Shown piece by piece: positions 1-17,369 of a DNA stretch of 64,000 nt. Below the pieces are notes generated by a model, which was not told where the DNA came from, did not search any database, and was given only the letters and a program-made list of their open reading frames with translations. The DNA is from Dichetophora obliterata (taxonomy: Eukaryota; Arthropoda; Insecta; Diptera; Sciomyzidae). Position 1 is the first letter of the stretch. Every line of letters starts with the position of its first letter. Location of the stretch: assembly GCA_963920525.1 (NCBI GenBank), contig OY986436.1, positions 84,972,970 through 85,036,969 of the forward strand, read 5' to 3'. The translations under genes and the position numbers were made by a program.

Positions 1-5927
<5,927 letters not shown>

Positions 5928-6488
5928 TGTTGGAATCGGTGCTATTTATATCGCCAAATTGCTCCGGTCATAGGGGGCGGGAGCAATTTAGCGCGTAAAA
6001 ATAACACGCGCGCGCGATGATAGGCTTTCGGTAGCCTACCATCTTGAAGATGGAGTCAAGCGCTAAATTTGAGGAGAAGAAGTTGTGCTCCTCATTAACC
6101 ACCAAAGGTTGTAGGGATCTCTGTTAAATGAAGAGTATCATTTAACAGAAATGACTCCACAAAATTTGGTTATTAATCAGGGGGTAATTAATAACAAATT
6201 AAAAGGTGCGTTTTGAACGTGTTTTTTATTACCTTATCGGCTGGTGGTTGAAATGAGAAGAAGGAAAATTAACAAAAGAGAATATGTACATTGCAATTTC
6301 AAGTAAGCTTAAGGCCCAGCTTTTAAGCTGGGTTTAGTTTACAGTATTTTAAGTTCATAATTTAAACTTTCAATTAAAGCCGCAGGCTTGAGCTGCGTTT
6401 AGTTACAAAGGTAAATTTAAGAGAAAAGAGTAAATTCATAAAATTCATTTATATAAAAACCATTTGGATACGCATCGGGGCGTAGACA
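5928..6488 (-). repeat. LTR, left (full-length, 561 bp)
   Basis: Begins TGTTGG and ends TAGACA. Positions 5966-6488 match 7386-7908 over 523 bp with one difference (T at 6167 versus A at 7587). The first 38 bp are absent from the other copy. A short imperfect inverted repeat (CGCCAAATTGCTCC near 5952 and GGAGCAATTTAGCG near 5980) lies at the outer end. TATATAAAA occurs near 6450. Confidence 0.75.
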
Positions 6489-6514
6489 TGCCGCCCGCCT
6501 TGCACTAGTGCAAT

Positions 6515-7019
6515 TTACAAGATACTCTGCAGCCGCTGAAGCTCACGGATGGCGTTTAAAAGGTGTTCCCGTGGACTTTCGCTGCGATTGGTGCCAGTCG
6601 ATCGTGTACATGCCCTGGAGCGCCCGGTTGGCTGAGGCGACTGTAGTCGTTGGCGAGGCCGTGAGCGCCCTTCCGAAGCGTTAGGCTGTACCCGTTGACG
6701 TACAGGCGAAGGCGACGGACTGACTCTTCGTCCCAGTCGGTGAGCTATGCCGCTTGCTCTCTTCTTGGTGGTTTTGCCGGCTCGCCGGTTTGAGTCGGAC
6801 TGGATCGTGATGCGTTTTTGGTTCGCATCGAGTGGTGGAGACCCTTGCACACATTGCACACGGCTTTGGACGTACATCTTCCGGCTGTATGGGAGCGAGC
6901 GAGGCAGTTCGAACAATAGCCATGTCGAACCACGGCCTGGCGACGGTGCAGGACAGACATGGCCTTAAATTTTTTGCAGAATCGGATGGAATGTCGCCGC
7001 TGGCACAGTTGACATTCAT
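6515..7019 (-). pseudogene. Gag-like zinc-knuckle protein, frameshifted
   Basis: The minus strand encodes a nucleocapsid-type region in three overlapping pieces. The frame starting near 6960 contains VVRHGYCSNCLARSHTAGRC followed by CNVCKGLHHS, that is two Cys-rich knuckles of the C-x2-C...H...C type ending in a His pair, as in gag proteins of BEL/Pao-like and related insect elements. A second frame carries the basic, Ser/Arg/Pro-rich tail and ends at a stop at 6515 after the residues LQRLQSIL. A third frame overlaps the N-terminal part. Joining them needs at least one frameshift, so this copy is dead. The protein would bind the element RNA. Superfamily is uncertain because no pol is present. 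Confidence 0.55.
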
Positions 7020-7385
7020 AAAGCCTAGAGAAAGAAACCGAAAAGTTTATTAGTGCATGGCATAATTGTAGAGAGAACTATGTTAGCTGGGTTATTGAAT
7101 GACTAGGGATAAGTCATGTACGAGTGAGAAGTGAGAGTATAGTGTAGCATTGATTGAGTGAGAGCTAGAATAAACATGAGAGATATGAGTAACTAAAAAA
7201 TGTAACTAGACGGTGAGCTGATGTTTGGGAGTTACAAGGGATAAGAGACATATGAGTGAGAAGTGCGAGTGTACTGTATAAATAGAGGGATTATGTGAGG
7301 TGAGAGACCCATGACTAGAGATGAGTGATTCTGAAAGTGAGATGAAAAGAGAGTCGGAGAAGTTTCGAGAGGAGAAGAAAGTATA

Positions 7386-7908
7386 GGTCATAGGGGGCGG
7401 GAGCAATTTAGCGCGTAAAAATAACACGCGCGCGCGATGATAGGCTTTCGGTAGCCTACCATCTTGAAGATGGAGTCAAGCGCTAAATTTGAGGAGAAGA
7501 AGTTGTGCTCCTCATTAACCACCAAAGGTTGTAGGGATCTCTGTTAAATGAAGAGTATCATTTAACAGAAATGACTCCACAAAATTAGGTTATTAATCAG
7601 GGGGTAATTAATAACAAATTAAAAGGTGCGTTTTGAACGTGTTTTTTATTACCTTATCGGCTGGTGGTTGAAATGAGAAGAAGGAAAATTAACAAAAGAG
7701 AATATGTACATTGCAATTTCAAGTAAGCTTAAGGCCCAGCTTTTAAGCTGGGTTTAGTTTACAGTATTTTAAGTTCATAATTTAAACTTTCAATTAAAGC
7801 CGCAGGCTTGAGCTGCGTTTAGTTACAAAGGTAAATTTAAGAGAAAAGAGTAAATTCATAAAATTCATTTATATAAAAACCATTTGGATACGCATCGGGG
7901 CGTAGACA
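7386..7908 (-). repeat. LTR, right (38 bp shorter at its inner end)
   Basis: A 523-bp direct repeat of 5966-6488 with a single mismatch. It ends in TAGACA at 7908. It lacks the first 38 bp of the left LTR, so its junction with the internal region is a deletion or a rearrangement. Confidence 0.75.
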
Positions 7909-8180
7909 ATCAGTAACAGTAAATGTAGTCCGAAAACGATATATTGTTCTATGAACTAGCAGCTCTGAAGGACGATTATGTACGCCATAAAAGGGACGAA
8001 GTGCACGATAAGTTTGACGAACAGAACCTTTTTTTTTATTAAAAATTGCCACAATTTGCACGCGTTGTTCTGGTGTAAGTCGATCCATAATGAAATGTCA
8101 AAGCAAACTAAACGAAAAGCAATTATCAACCGTTTTGGTGGTCAAATTACAAACCCATTTGGTGGTCAAATAAAGCAGTG
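7909..8180 (-). pseudogene. N-terminal fragment of a mariner/IS630-type transposase (DUF4817-like helix-turn-helix)
   Basis: A minus-strand ATG at 8086-8088 opens MDRLTPEQRVQIVAIF, then SVRQTYRALRPFYGVHNRPS and FRTTFTVTD before the frame meets the LTR at 7908. This matches the N-terminal DNA-binding domain (annotated DUF4817 or HTH) found in many insect transposase-like proteins: a helix, then the YRALRPFYG and HNRP motifs. The catalytic DD(34)D part is missing. About 45 bp upstream, TTTGGTGGTCAAAT occurs twice (8134 and 8158), which may be part of the element's terminal region. The LTR element probably inserted into, or recombined with, this gene. Confidence 0.5.
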
Positions 8181-8220
8181 ATGCCAACTCAAAGTTGTAT
8201 CACTCTATTAAAAACACCCT

Positions 8221-8395
8221 TAAGATGCCCGACCGACCAAAGCCGACGTGATGGTATCACTGACTATCTACTGTGGGCTACCGACCGACCGAAGTCGAAG
8301 TGAAAGCCAAAAGAGAATGATTTTATCGTGGACGCCCGTCCGACCGAAGACGACGTCATAGTCCCGCTGCCTAACTCTGCTGATTAGAATACTTA
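8221..8395. repeat. Degenerate CCGACCGA tandem repeats
   Basis: Three diverged units of about 50-55 bp, each starting with a CCGACCGA(C/A) core followed by AGNCGANGTGA (near 8228, 8281 and 8338). No function is seen. Confidence 0.45.
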
Positions 8396-8633
8396 AAAGC
8401 TAAATGTATTCGAATGAGCCGCCTTGCGATAGCTCATTTTGAAACAACGGACTTGTTATTGTTCAACAATTGTACGGCGGAGCAAAGCACTACGCTTTCG
8501 AGCCTTGCCGAAGTTTGTCACACTGCGCATTATTTATCCATATGATGTTAGAAACCTTCTGGGAATTATATCATGCCTGGCTGTTGCGTGTGGTTTTCGT
8601 AGGCTTGGCTGTTGGCTACGTTGAATGTGCTGA

Positions 8634-8662
8634 CTGTGTGTGTGTGTGTGTATGTGTGTTGG
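8634..8662. repeat. (TG)n microsatellite
   Basis: A short imperfect TG dinucleotide run, GTGTGTGTGTGTATGTGTGT. Confidence 0.85.
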
Positions 8663-8739
8663 TTTGGCTGTTATTTGAGTTGAATGTACACAGTGGTATA
8701 GTAGGGTAATGACGTAGGGAGCGGGGTGCAACTTTGTAA

Positions 8740-9455
8740 CGAATCACCGTTACATTTTTTTTGTTTTCAATATTTTTTATCGTAATGAAAATTTTATTTT
8801 ATAGTTTTGAAATATCTCAAATCATTTTCATTGTGTTGAGGAGAATGCAGACCTGTATCATAATTCTTTATTTCTACTTTTAACTGGATATACATTTTGT
8901 ATTTGTTTGTTGATTTCCTTTTGTTACACACATACTGGCATATTTGTGTAAGAAACGAAGAAGAATAGTTTTGTTATCTTTTGTTATTGATTTTGCTGTA
9001 TTCGATTGCTAAAATAAACGTTTTGAATTGCACCGCGTGCGTTTTATTTGGATATATCGCAATATCTGGTTTTCTAAGCAATAGCAAGAACCCTAAGCAC
9101 ATTGAAATACAAATTATATGATAACAAATGTTTTAAAGTAAAGTATTTAAATATAAAATTAAAATGACAAAGAGTGAAACTATATTATAACAATAATTAC
9201 AATCGTTAAAATAGCAGGTATATTTAAAACGAAATAAAATATTTGTCTAAACAGATACATACAAGTTTTTTTTTTGTTCTTAATTGAAATCAATTGAATA
9301 CGCTATACGTATGTGACAAATATTTAAAAATTTCTGGGAGTCCTTTCAGAGGATGTAACCATAACAATAAACATATAAAATACTTTTATTATTTGGACCG
9401 TCATTCGCACAGCTGTCAAAAGCGAAAAATGTATTTCTTACTTACTTATGAAGCT
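8740..9455. other. No gene recognised
   Basis: AT-rich sequence with T-homopolymers and one AATAAACG...GCGTGCG stretch near 9015-9045. No coding signal or repeat that I can name. Confidence 0.5.
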
Positions 9456-9880
9456 ATTTAAGGTATTTTCATCTTAACTGCTCAGCGTCCAGTTTTGTGA
9501 TGCGTAAAGTAAGAGAGCATGATAAGTGATTTATAAAGCGCGATTTTCGTTCGTCGAGAGAGGGCTCTGCTTCTGAATTGCCTACTGAGCCTAAAGTAAC
9601 ACCTGTGTGCAAGAGTTATCCTTCGTTTGATCTCAATGTTGATATCGTTGGTTGAATTAATGATGGATCCCAAATAGACAAAGTCCTTAACAACCTCGAA
9701 GGAGGTATTGTAAACTGTAACGTGGTTTCCAAGACTCTGGGACTGTTTGTTTGCTGACACCAAGTATTTCGTTTTATCTGCATTGACTGCAAAACCCATT
9801 CGACTTGACTCTCTTTCTAATCTAGATAATGCTGCACTGGCTTCGCAAGTATTATAGCCAATGATATCGATGCCTTTGTA
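9456..9880 (-). pseudogene. RTE-like reverse transcriptase, C-terminal fragment
   Basis: The minus strand reads ..DIIGYNTCEASAALSRLE.. then MGFAVNADKTKYLVSANKQ, VVKDFVYLGSIINSTNDIN, IEIKRRITLAHRCYFRLSRQ and LSRRTKIALYKSLIM. This is the part of the RT after the catalytic DD motif (NxDKTKY, DFVYLGS, thumb region) as found in RTE-clade non-LTR elements, which usually continue LPVLLYGAEAWTL. Here a frameshift near 9520 moves the matching residues (LLYASQNWTLSS) into another frame. The start, the YADD box and the endonuclease are missing. It is a dead fragment of about 140 residues. Confidence 0.65.
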
Positions 9881-12050
9881 TCACAGGTTATGTAAAAAAA
9901 ATTGTCAAGTGAGAAAAGAAAATATCTATATTTATGCAAACATGTTAAAGCAATAATAAGACATAAACCATTTTTCGATGGTATGAAAAGAATGCAATTA
10001 AAACTTTCCTTTTTTCACGTGTCTTTTTTAAAAATAAAACAGTCATCACAAAAAACCAACAAACATCACAAAAAATTTTCTTAAACTAAAATTTAAAGAA
10101 TATGTGTGCAATATACATGCATCTCAAGTTAATTTTATTGAGAATAAAAATTGCAAATTTTTTGGCCTAACGGCTTTTCAAATAATGCTTTTCAAATATT
10201 GATAACTTAGCTTTATTAAAATCTTGAAATCTAAATAAATGTTCAAATATTAAAATGAGCTATGACTAAAAGGTAAAGATTTGTCAAAATGTTCTTAAAA
10301 TTCAAAACACCCAATATCTCCCAACTAGCTCCAATATTGGTAAACGAATCAGAGATTCGAATTCACGCATCAAATAAGCCAAAAATATCATGATTTGATC
10401 TAATCCAAGAAGTTCACCAGAATATCTTAACTTGTATAATAATTTCAATATTATTTTTCTGTATAATTTATTATATCTTTGAGGAATTTTATATGTTGTT
10501 CCATTTTATCTTTACTCTAACCGAGCCAAACTTTGACACTTTTCATACAATTAGTATTAATAAAATGTCATGTTTTAAGGACAATCAATCTGTGAAGGAA
10601 AAATGCAATCATATTTAAACAAAAATTTTTAGTTTACTTGTAACAAGCCATTAATTTGAGCCACAAAAGGAAAAACAACACGCATTAGTTGCACTTTAAA
10701 CATCGATCAAGTGATATCAAAACTATACTCTTAATTACGAACAACATTCGCTAAACTAATGAAAGTCACTGAGTAACACTCAGCTACTGTTACAAATAAA
10801 TTGAGAACTCATTCATCTGCCAAGGCATTCAAAGAACGCCACTCAGTACGTCCAACAGATTTCGTCTTATTCTAAACAAGATACTCGCGAAAAGATGTCA
10901 ACTGATTACTATGTCTCCCAAAACGAAGTGACAAAAGTTCGTGCTGGTTCCGCTGAGACTGAACGCTATCAACGAGTATAACGAATTCCATGCAAGCAGG
11001 CAGCGAGGCAATGAGGACAAAAACGATTGAATGATTTATTTTTGACAGGTTTTAAACTTAAAATTAAAGCGGTAAATCAAATTTTGACAGCAACTGCGCC
11101 AATGGTTGCAGCATTCAGCAACAGAGCAGTCAATGCTGCCGTTAATGACAGTGTGCCGCTCCAAAAAATAAGTTACTGCCACTGAAATTTGTTTAATTAA
11201 ATAAAATGTTGTTGATGAAGATGCTAACGGTTGGTGATGCTTGCGAAGATGGCGGCTGGCGTTGAACGATTGGTGATCTATTTCAGCTAAAAGAGTCGCA
11301 GTCGGTCAGCTGCTTACTGCATTGCGCTTTTTGTTGTTACATAGACCGTAATTAAAATTGACCACTTCAATTTTGTATTTAATAACTTTAAGATGTTTCT
11401 ACGAGATGTGCGCATGTAATTTTTTTTATCTGATGCTATCGAAGACAATGAATATCTGCACATTTACATAAATGATTTCTTTAAGTTTAACTCGTTGAAA
11501 ACAAAGTCATAAATTGTCTGGTTTTAATTCTCTGTCAGATGAACTGTAATAAATTAATATAAATTCTTGTCACAGAGCGAATGAGTTGAGATATCTTTGC
11601 TTTTGCTGGTCTTTTTTCGTTTGTTGTTCATAATTTACGTAGGTTTTTTCGGTTTTGATGAACAGCGGCAAAATCTGCAGAATGTGTCGCTGTGATCATC
11701 TGGGTGCTCCATATGCTCGTGTTGTTGATGAATGTGTGGAATATAGTATCGACCTCATTTTCATAAAAGCCAAGCACTTCGGACAACATTCGTTCGATAA
11801 ATTAACAACAAATTATAATAATTAATCAACATTAAAATTAACAGTGTTGGAAAATGTTACATCAATGTTTTTAATATATCAATGTACTATATGTGCCATT
11901 AGTTATGAAAGTAGCCCTATTGTAAGAGCGATACGATATAATGCAATAAAAAAGTTACACAAATACTTCAATAATAAAACCCTTATAAACCTTATTAAGA
12001 GTTTTAAATATGATGATTTTAACTAAAAGCTTATAATGTGAAAAATTTGT
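9881..12050. other. No gene recognised
   Basis: About 2.2 kb with no convincing ORF or element. The part from roughly 10800 to 11800 has a more even base composition than its surroundings and could be old unique sequence, but I see no exon. Confidence 0.45.
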
Positions 12051-12228
12051 ATTTTATACTTCTGGTTGGTTGGTTGGTTGGCTTAAATGGTGATGCTACA
12101 AGTACAAGTGCAATCCAAGTAGCTCTAGTTAATCTTCATAATCTTGAAACTTGGGTGTGTATCACGCTGTTAGTTTATAACCATCCAGTGCGGTTGATGA
12201 ATGTTAGAAGATTGCTGATTTTTGTTGT

Positions 12229-12937
12229 TTACAGTTCCTCTAGATTGCTAAAGCAGGGCTTACCTATCGCTCGTAATCTAGACCTGGCTAGGGTCGGCCA
12301 GGTGCACAAGAATTGTATCGGCATTTCCTTTTCATTTGGGTCATCACAGTTGCGACAATAGGTGTTAAAGGGCAGTCCTATTTTTTCGGTGTTTAATGCA
12401 ATGCACCAGTGACCCGTAATAATAGCTGTAATTCTGGCTATGTCCTTCCGGGATCTTGAGAGCATCTTCTTAGTTCTTCCTAGGTTGTAAACTGGCAATA
12501 ATATTCTTGAAGTGTTGCACGTTGACAGACCTCTCCATCTACGACCAGCTAAGGCCAAGTAGTAAGAGTGAATTCCTCCCTTAACGATGTTCAGTGGGAC
12601 TGCGACTGGTTCCGCTCTTGAAACGTCAAAGAAGGAACTCTGCCTAGCCAGTTTATCTGCCTTTTCATTACTTTATATGTTCCTATGGCCAGATTATGGT
12701 AATGTTAAGTTGGTGAATTAGCCGGTCGAGTTCACTCTTACACTGCCTTACCAGTTTGGAGTCGGTTTGCAGCTAAAGCTTTAATGGCGGCTTGGCTATC
12801 CGTAGAAATAGCTGCACTGAGGTGATTGGTGTTGGTTCTACTTAAGGCGTGACAAGCTTCTCTTATCGCTAAAAGCTCGGCCTGGAAGATTCTGGCTGAG
12901 CTTGGCAGACAAAAAGGCACCCAAGTTTCTCAGAGTA
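12229..12937 (-). pseudogene. RNase H (C-terminal part) and Cys/His C-terminal region of R1/LOA-type pol
   Basis: The minus strand reads IYSENLGAFL (near 12937), then AELLAIREACHALSR and ISTDSQAAIKAL (the RNase H catalytic Asp region), after a frame change IIWSGHRNI, SNEKADKLARQ, and finally SRKDIARITAIITGHW, YCRNCDDPNEKEMPIQFLC and WPTLARSRLRAIGKPCF. The WxGHxxIxxNEKADxLA motif is the RNase H C-terminal core, and the CxxC...H/FLC block is the usual end of these pol proteins. It continues from 13452-13860 across an insertion. Stops and one or two frameshifts make it non-functional. Confidence 0.7.
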
Positions 12938-13451
12938 TATGCATGGTAAAAAATCTTGGACTAAATTTAAAACTTTTCTGGATTACAAATAGGACAACAC
13001 CAAAAAGAGGACTTTAATCAAAGGAAAAGTTTAAAATTTTCTAATCCAAAAAGGAATACTTTTTAATCCACAAAAAGTTAAAAATTATGGGAATGCATGT
13101 TAGCAAAAAAAAGAAACAATATAAATATTAACTTAAAATCAATTGGGCACTGATCACTCCTGATTTAAGCCCACGTTATCTCGTGTGCGAGGTCCGACAT
13201 CTTATCCACACGTCTTTCACAGTTTTTATCAAAATTTCGCTTCATTATAAATGTAAGTAAGCTTTCGGGAACGTGTGTTCGAGACCCAGCTAAATTTGAA
13301 TTCCAAAAATAGTCTAAAACTTAAATTTTTTTAGATTTAAATAAATTAAACTAAAGTAGGGATTAAAAAATAGTACTTTTTAAATAAAAAACTCCCTTAA
13401 CCCAAAGTTTGGATTTAATATTAGATCAACATTTTTCACCGTTTGATTTCA
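12938..13451. mobile_element. Insertion splitting the RNase H domain, possibly SINE-like
   Basis: The RNase H reading stops at 13452 after a SKMECGVEA-like motif (the usual TDGSKM box) and resumes at 12937 with IYSENLG; normally these are adjacent. The intervening 0.5 kb is AT-rich and contains GTGTTCGAGACCCAGC at 13275-13290, close to the pol III B-box consensus GGTTCGANNCC. I could not find a clear A box, a poly-A end or target duplication, so the SINE idea is weak; the interruption itself is clear. Confidence 0.45.
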
Positions 13452-14965
13452 GCTTCCACTCCGCACTCCATCTTCGAATCGTCAATGTAGTAGGATACAT
13501 CAAAGACTAAGTCAGGTCTCCCATTGCGCCACTCCACCTTGGTTGGGAACTTGGTCGAAAGTATTTTCGTGAAGTCGAGTTTGGGGGTATCATAGTCATT
13601 ATTACAAGGAACCGGTTCCAGAGGTAGCGGATTTAGAATGTTGCTGTGTCCATATGGCCTATTCTACCAGTTTTAGGACTCTCTGAGTCTGACCGCACTG
13701 TTTGTTGCGGTAAGCTTGATGTGTAGATCTATAGGAAGTAAGTACGCCAAGATAAGCGTGTCAGTGTGGCATGAGCGAATACCCCCTGTAATACCTGCGC
13801 ACGCGAATCGTTGGATCCTGCCTAGTTCTGTTGTGTTTTATGCTTTATTCAGAGCAGGCCAATTTACTAGAGCACTTATGACAGGATAGGGCGCACTCCC
13901 AGATAATTTGCCTAGCTGGATAGTGTAAGAGATTGGCTGTTGTGTTTTAGAAGGACAAATTGTGCCACTTTGGTTTTTGTGGTGAATAGCATCAGTTCCG
14001 TTTTGCTAAGGTTAATTCCTAGGCCATACCTGGCAGCCCAGATACTGAGTTTACCCAAAGCTGCCTTTAATAGCTCACTAAGCGTAGAAAGGAGCAGCCC
14101 TGAAACCATTACAACCACATCATCCGCATAAGCCACCACTTTGACCCCTTGTAATTTAGTGTGTTAAGAATTTCGTTCATGGCAATGAGCCAGAGTAGGG
14201 TGGAGATTACTCCTCCATGCGGAGTACCCGCATGCCTGGATAATTATGTTACTGACCATTGTGACTCTCAATTTTCTCACCGGTGCTTGCTCACCAAGGT
14301 TAGTCATAGAATCAAATATGGCCTTAGTGTGTAGATTGCTAAATGCCCCTTCTATGTCTAAAAAGGCTGCAAAAAAGGCTTCTGTTATATAATCCTTTGA
14401 CATTGTCGATTGATTGGGTATATTCCCTTCAAGAATGGTTTTTCGCGTCACGAATCGCTTTATTGTATGTTTTGAGGATGGCTTTATATGGTTGTCAAAG
14501 AAACTGCCTATGACACGAGTTGAAAATTCTCCTAACACTTTTCCTAAGGTCGGAGAGATCTTTCTTCCACCACGGAGGAAAGGATTTCTTCCTGCCCTTG
14601 CTAATGGTACATAAGACTCTAAAGGCAATCTGCATGGTTTGTTCTAGGGCCTCCATGGAAGTATTTAGTTCCTCCGTAACTGAGATTTCCTTGTAGGCTA
14701 AGAAATGCATTTTTGTTCGGGCCACCCTTGAAAATTGAGCCCAGTCAGTAGGTTTGTGATTTCGATATGGAAGAGGTGCCTCTATTTCCAAGTTCAAATT
14801 GAAGATTATCAAGCTTTGATCCGAGAAATAACTATTGCTCGAAACTCTCCAATTAACCAATTTTAGAGACTCGTTTTTGGATAGTAGGGTAATGTCTAAG
14901 ACTTCACTCCAGCCTGTGAAGTTGTCAGTACTTGGAAAAGTGAAAGTAGGTGTATTTCCCTTGTT
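13452..14965 (-). pseudogene. Endonuclease end, reverse transcriptase and start of RNase H of R1/LOA-type pol
   Basis: From 14965 down the minus strand reads PTFTFPSTDNFTGWSEVLDI, NWRVSSNSYFSDQSLIIF (end of the AP-endonuclease, with the SDH-like motif changed to SDQ), KPTDWAQFSRVARTKM, SFPPWWKKDLSDLRKSVRRI, then AFFAAFLDIEGAFSNLHT (RT block with the first Asp) and MVAYADDVVVMVSG (YADD catalytic box), GLGINLSKTELMLFTTKTKV, and, after several breaks, KVEWRNGRPDLVF and SKMECGVEA at the RNase H start near 13452. Frameshifts separate these blocks. The RT would copy element RNA at a nicked chromosomal site. This copy is dead. Confidence 0.75.
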
Positions 14966-17125
14966 GCATTTATTTTATGCTTCTAAAATATAAAATTTTT
15001 TTAGAATTGCATTTGAGCTTTATTAAAAATAAAGTCATGAAGCAACAGGTTGCAGCTACAACAGCTATTTACAGAGCAAACTACAAAAACTTTTGTAGCC
15101 GAGATTGATTCGCGATAAAGATATAAGCAATGAGCACAACAACAAATCTTTGCAGAATCAATGTAGTCGCTATTTTGAACTTTTGCTTTTTGCAAAATAA
15201 TAGAAAAACGCTGCTTTGAAAGGCTAAAAGCACATTATTCCGTTTTGATTAAGCAGAAGTTGTGCCTAACTATTAGCTTGTAGAAGTGAGTGGACGCCAC
15301 AGAAGAGACTTCTAGAGAGTTGATGTAGCGATTATCGAAAAACTTATTTGGCATAAAGCTCAAATGTTACTTTAAGAAACTATAATTTTTTAGAATTTTT
15401 ATTTTCCCTTATAAAAAAGAAAATAGTAGGTAATTAAAAAATGTCGTCATAAATTTTTGGTGAAACATTTTCTATCAGTACATACCACATCATAAACTTA
15501 TCTTTAAGTATTGCAGTGCCATTGATCGTACAAAAAACACAACAAGAAAAAGACTAAATGGTAATACTAGCATGACTAAAAAAACTAAAAATCGTAACGG
15601 CAACAAACAGTTTCTTAATTACACACAAATCACGACTTAATTAAGCCATGCAAAACATTTCATACATAAAATACATAAAACACCACCAATTTTTTTCGGA
15701 CTTGCATCTAAAACTTTTGTTGGTCTTGTTGACAAAATAATACTTCTAATAAGATCCACTTATGTTAAATGTGTGACAATTTATTCACCTTTGCTCTAAA
15801 ACTAGTTTTATTGCGATCAATCGGAGCAATTAATGCACAATCAAGTTGAAGCATGTGGTCGATATAATTGAAATGAACTTGCATGTGGTTGATGGATTAT
15901 GACAAGTGAGCTTGTGTGAGATTTTCACTGACTTGCTGACTGATTGTCGTGTCTAGTTGAAGCTGACTGACTATGAACTAATGAGGTGGTTGATGGCTTG
16001 GTATGCGTTGCACTCCTTTCAGTTTGTTGTCACACGTTCTAGATGTTTCGTTGGCTTTGTACTTGGCATAGAATTGTTGTATTATGGTAAATGTAACTGC
16101 TGTGTAGATAAGTGGACAATGATAATATTTCATTGCCATTATAATAGCTGAACTATTATAAAAGAGATAAACCACACCTAAAGTATTTTTTTACGAGTCC
16201 ACGAACTAATAAAGTAAGAAAAATCATAATCTTAAAATGTTTTGTAAGAGCTCTCTAGGCTTTTGATAATTACTTTGTGGATTTCTGATATATTCGAATG
16301 ATAGATCGATGGATTACGGCGGCAACTTAGATGATTTCGTGTCTGTCGGAGTTTGATGGATAGCACAAAATATAGAAAGGTGTTCACTTCGAAGAATGAA
16401 TCCAACATAATCAAAAATACTAGTATTTATTTATACTGTGCCATCGTTTTCCACTCAACCCCATCCATTGACTGCTTGAATTTTAATAGTTGTATTTTCT
16501 GCCTTGTTTTGACTGCTGGATTCGCAATCAACCTGCAAAAATGTGCGTTGGCGACAAATTTACACACATTGAAGTCTCAAACGACAGATTCATTAATTGA
16601 TGCTCACGTTGCCAAGTGCGCAGGCGCAGTGTACGAACGCATGCGCAGTACAATTCACGTTTACGCATTTGCGTGAGCTCATGCCTTACTGCGCGCTTCA
16701 CTTAATAATCATGTTTATTGAAATAAATAGCAAACAGTGGCGGCTCAAGCTTAACAGCGAAGGTAATTATCAAATTATGCACGGTTTTGAATGAACGCCA
16801 CTGCTGTACGATGAGAAACGTGTTTTCGTACAACAACTCAAGACGTGGCCGAAATCTGTCTGAAATCTCAAGCATTTCGAACGAAATTATTTACGGATGA
16901 CTCTTAATGAGAATGTGATTCAGTTTGCATATTAAAACGGTGGCGACACGCGAACTTCACAACTTCTTGCCTTGGTTCACGAATTTGTCCACTCAATTCA
17001 TGCCTACTCTTACTGCTCAATGCAATCAATCCCAAGAGTGGGTTAATGATATGAAAGTTTAAATTTTTGATTGGCAGATCAATTAAAATTAGTTATTTTG
17101 CATATTAAATAAAATAAAAACTATT
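14966..17125. other. No gene recognised
   Basis: About 2.1 kb of unique-looking sequence. The part 16600-16690 is locally rich in CG/GC steps (several TGCGCA words) but encodes nothing recognisable. Confidence 0.45.
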
Positions 17126-17128
17126 CAT

Positions 17129-17337
17129 TAAGGGGGCATGACAACTTGAAAACAATTTTTAATGTCTTAAAATGCGTATAAGTTGAATAAAAAATAAGAT
17201 ATCATTTTGAAAAATTACACATATATTTGGAGGTGAAAATATTACTCAAAAAATGTTTTGATTTTTTTAATCACACGTATGGCTATTGGATTTTTTTTAA
17301 AAAGACATCAAGAAATCATTGCGGGAGTGATAATATA

Positions 17338-17369
<32 letters not shown>

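Larger units (their letters stand above)
5928..7908 (-). mobile_element. Short, gag-only LTR retrotransposon
   Basis: Two direct repeats bound an internal region of about 900 bp. The outer termini are TGTTGG on the left and TAGACA on the right, the TG...CA pattern of LTRs. The internal region encodes only a broken zinc-knuckle protein on the minus strand and has no protease, reverse transcriptase or integrase, so the element could not have moved alone. Orientation is taken from the gag frame. A purine-rich stretch lies just left of the right LTR (7365-7380) and a G+C-rich stretch just right of the left LTR; neither settles polarity. No target-site duplication is visible, because the left flank is TAA repeat and the right flank is a transposase fragment. 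Confidence 0.65.
12062..14965 (-). mobile_element. Decayed R1/LOA-type non-LTR retrotransposon with RNase H
   Basis: Read on the minus strand from 14965 to 12062, the order is end of AP-endonuclease, reverse transcriptase, RNase H, a Cys/His C-terminal region, and a 3' UTR ending in (CCAA)n at 12081-12062. Order and motifs fit the R1/LOA/I group of insect non-LTR elements, those members that keep an RNase H domain. There are many stops and frameshifts, an insertion of about 0.5 kb inside RNase H (12938-13451), and 5' truncation that removes the gag ORF and most of the endonuclease. Related pieces occur in this window at 39.3-39.7 and 59.4-60.2 kb. Confidence 0.75.

Noticed and set aside
8439..8731. 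Overlapping ORFs on both strands
   Set aside because: Generated by the (TG)n run and its surroundings; no domain.
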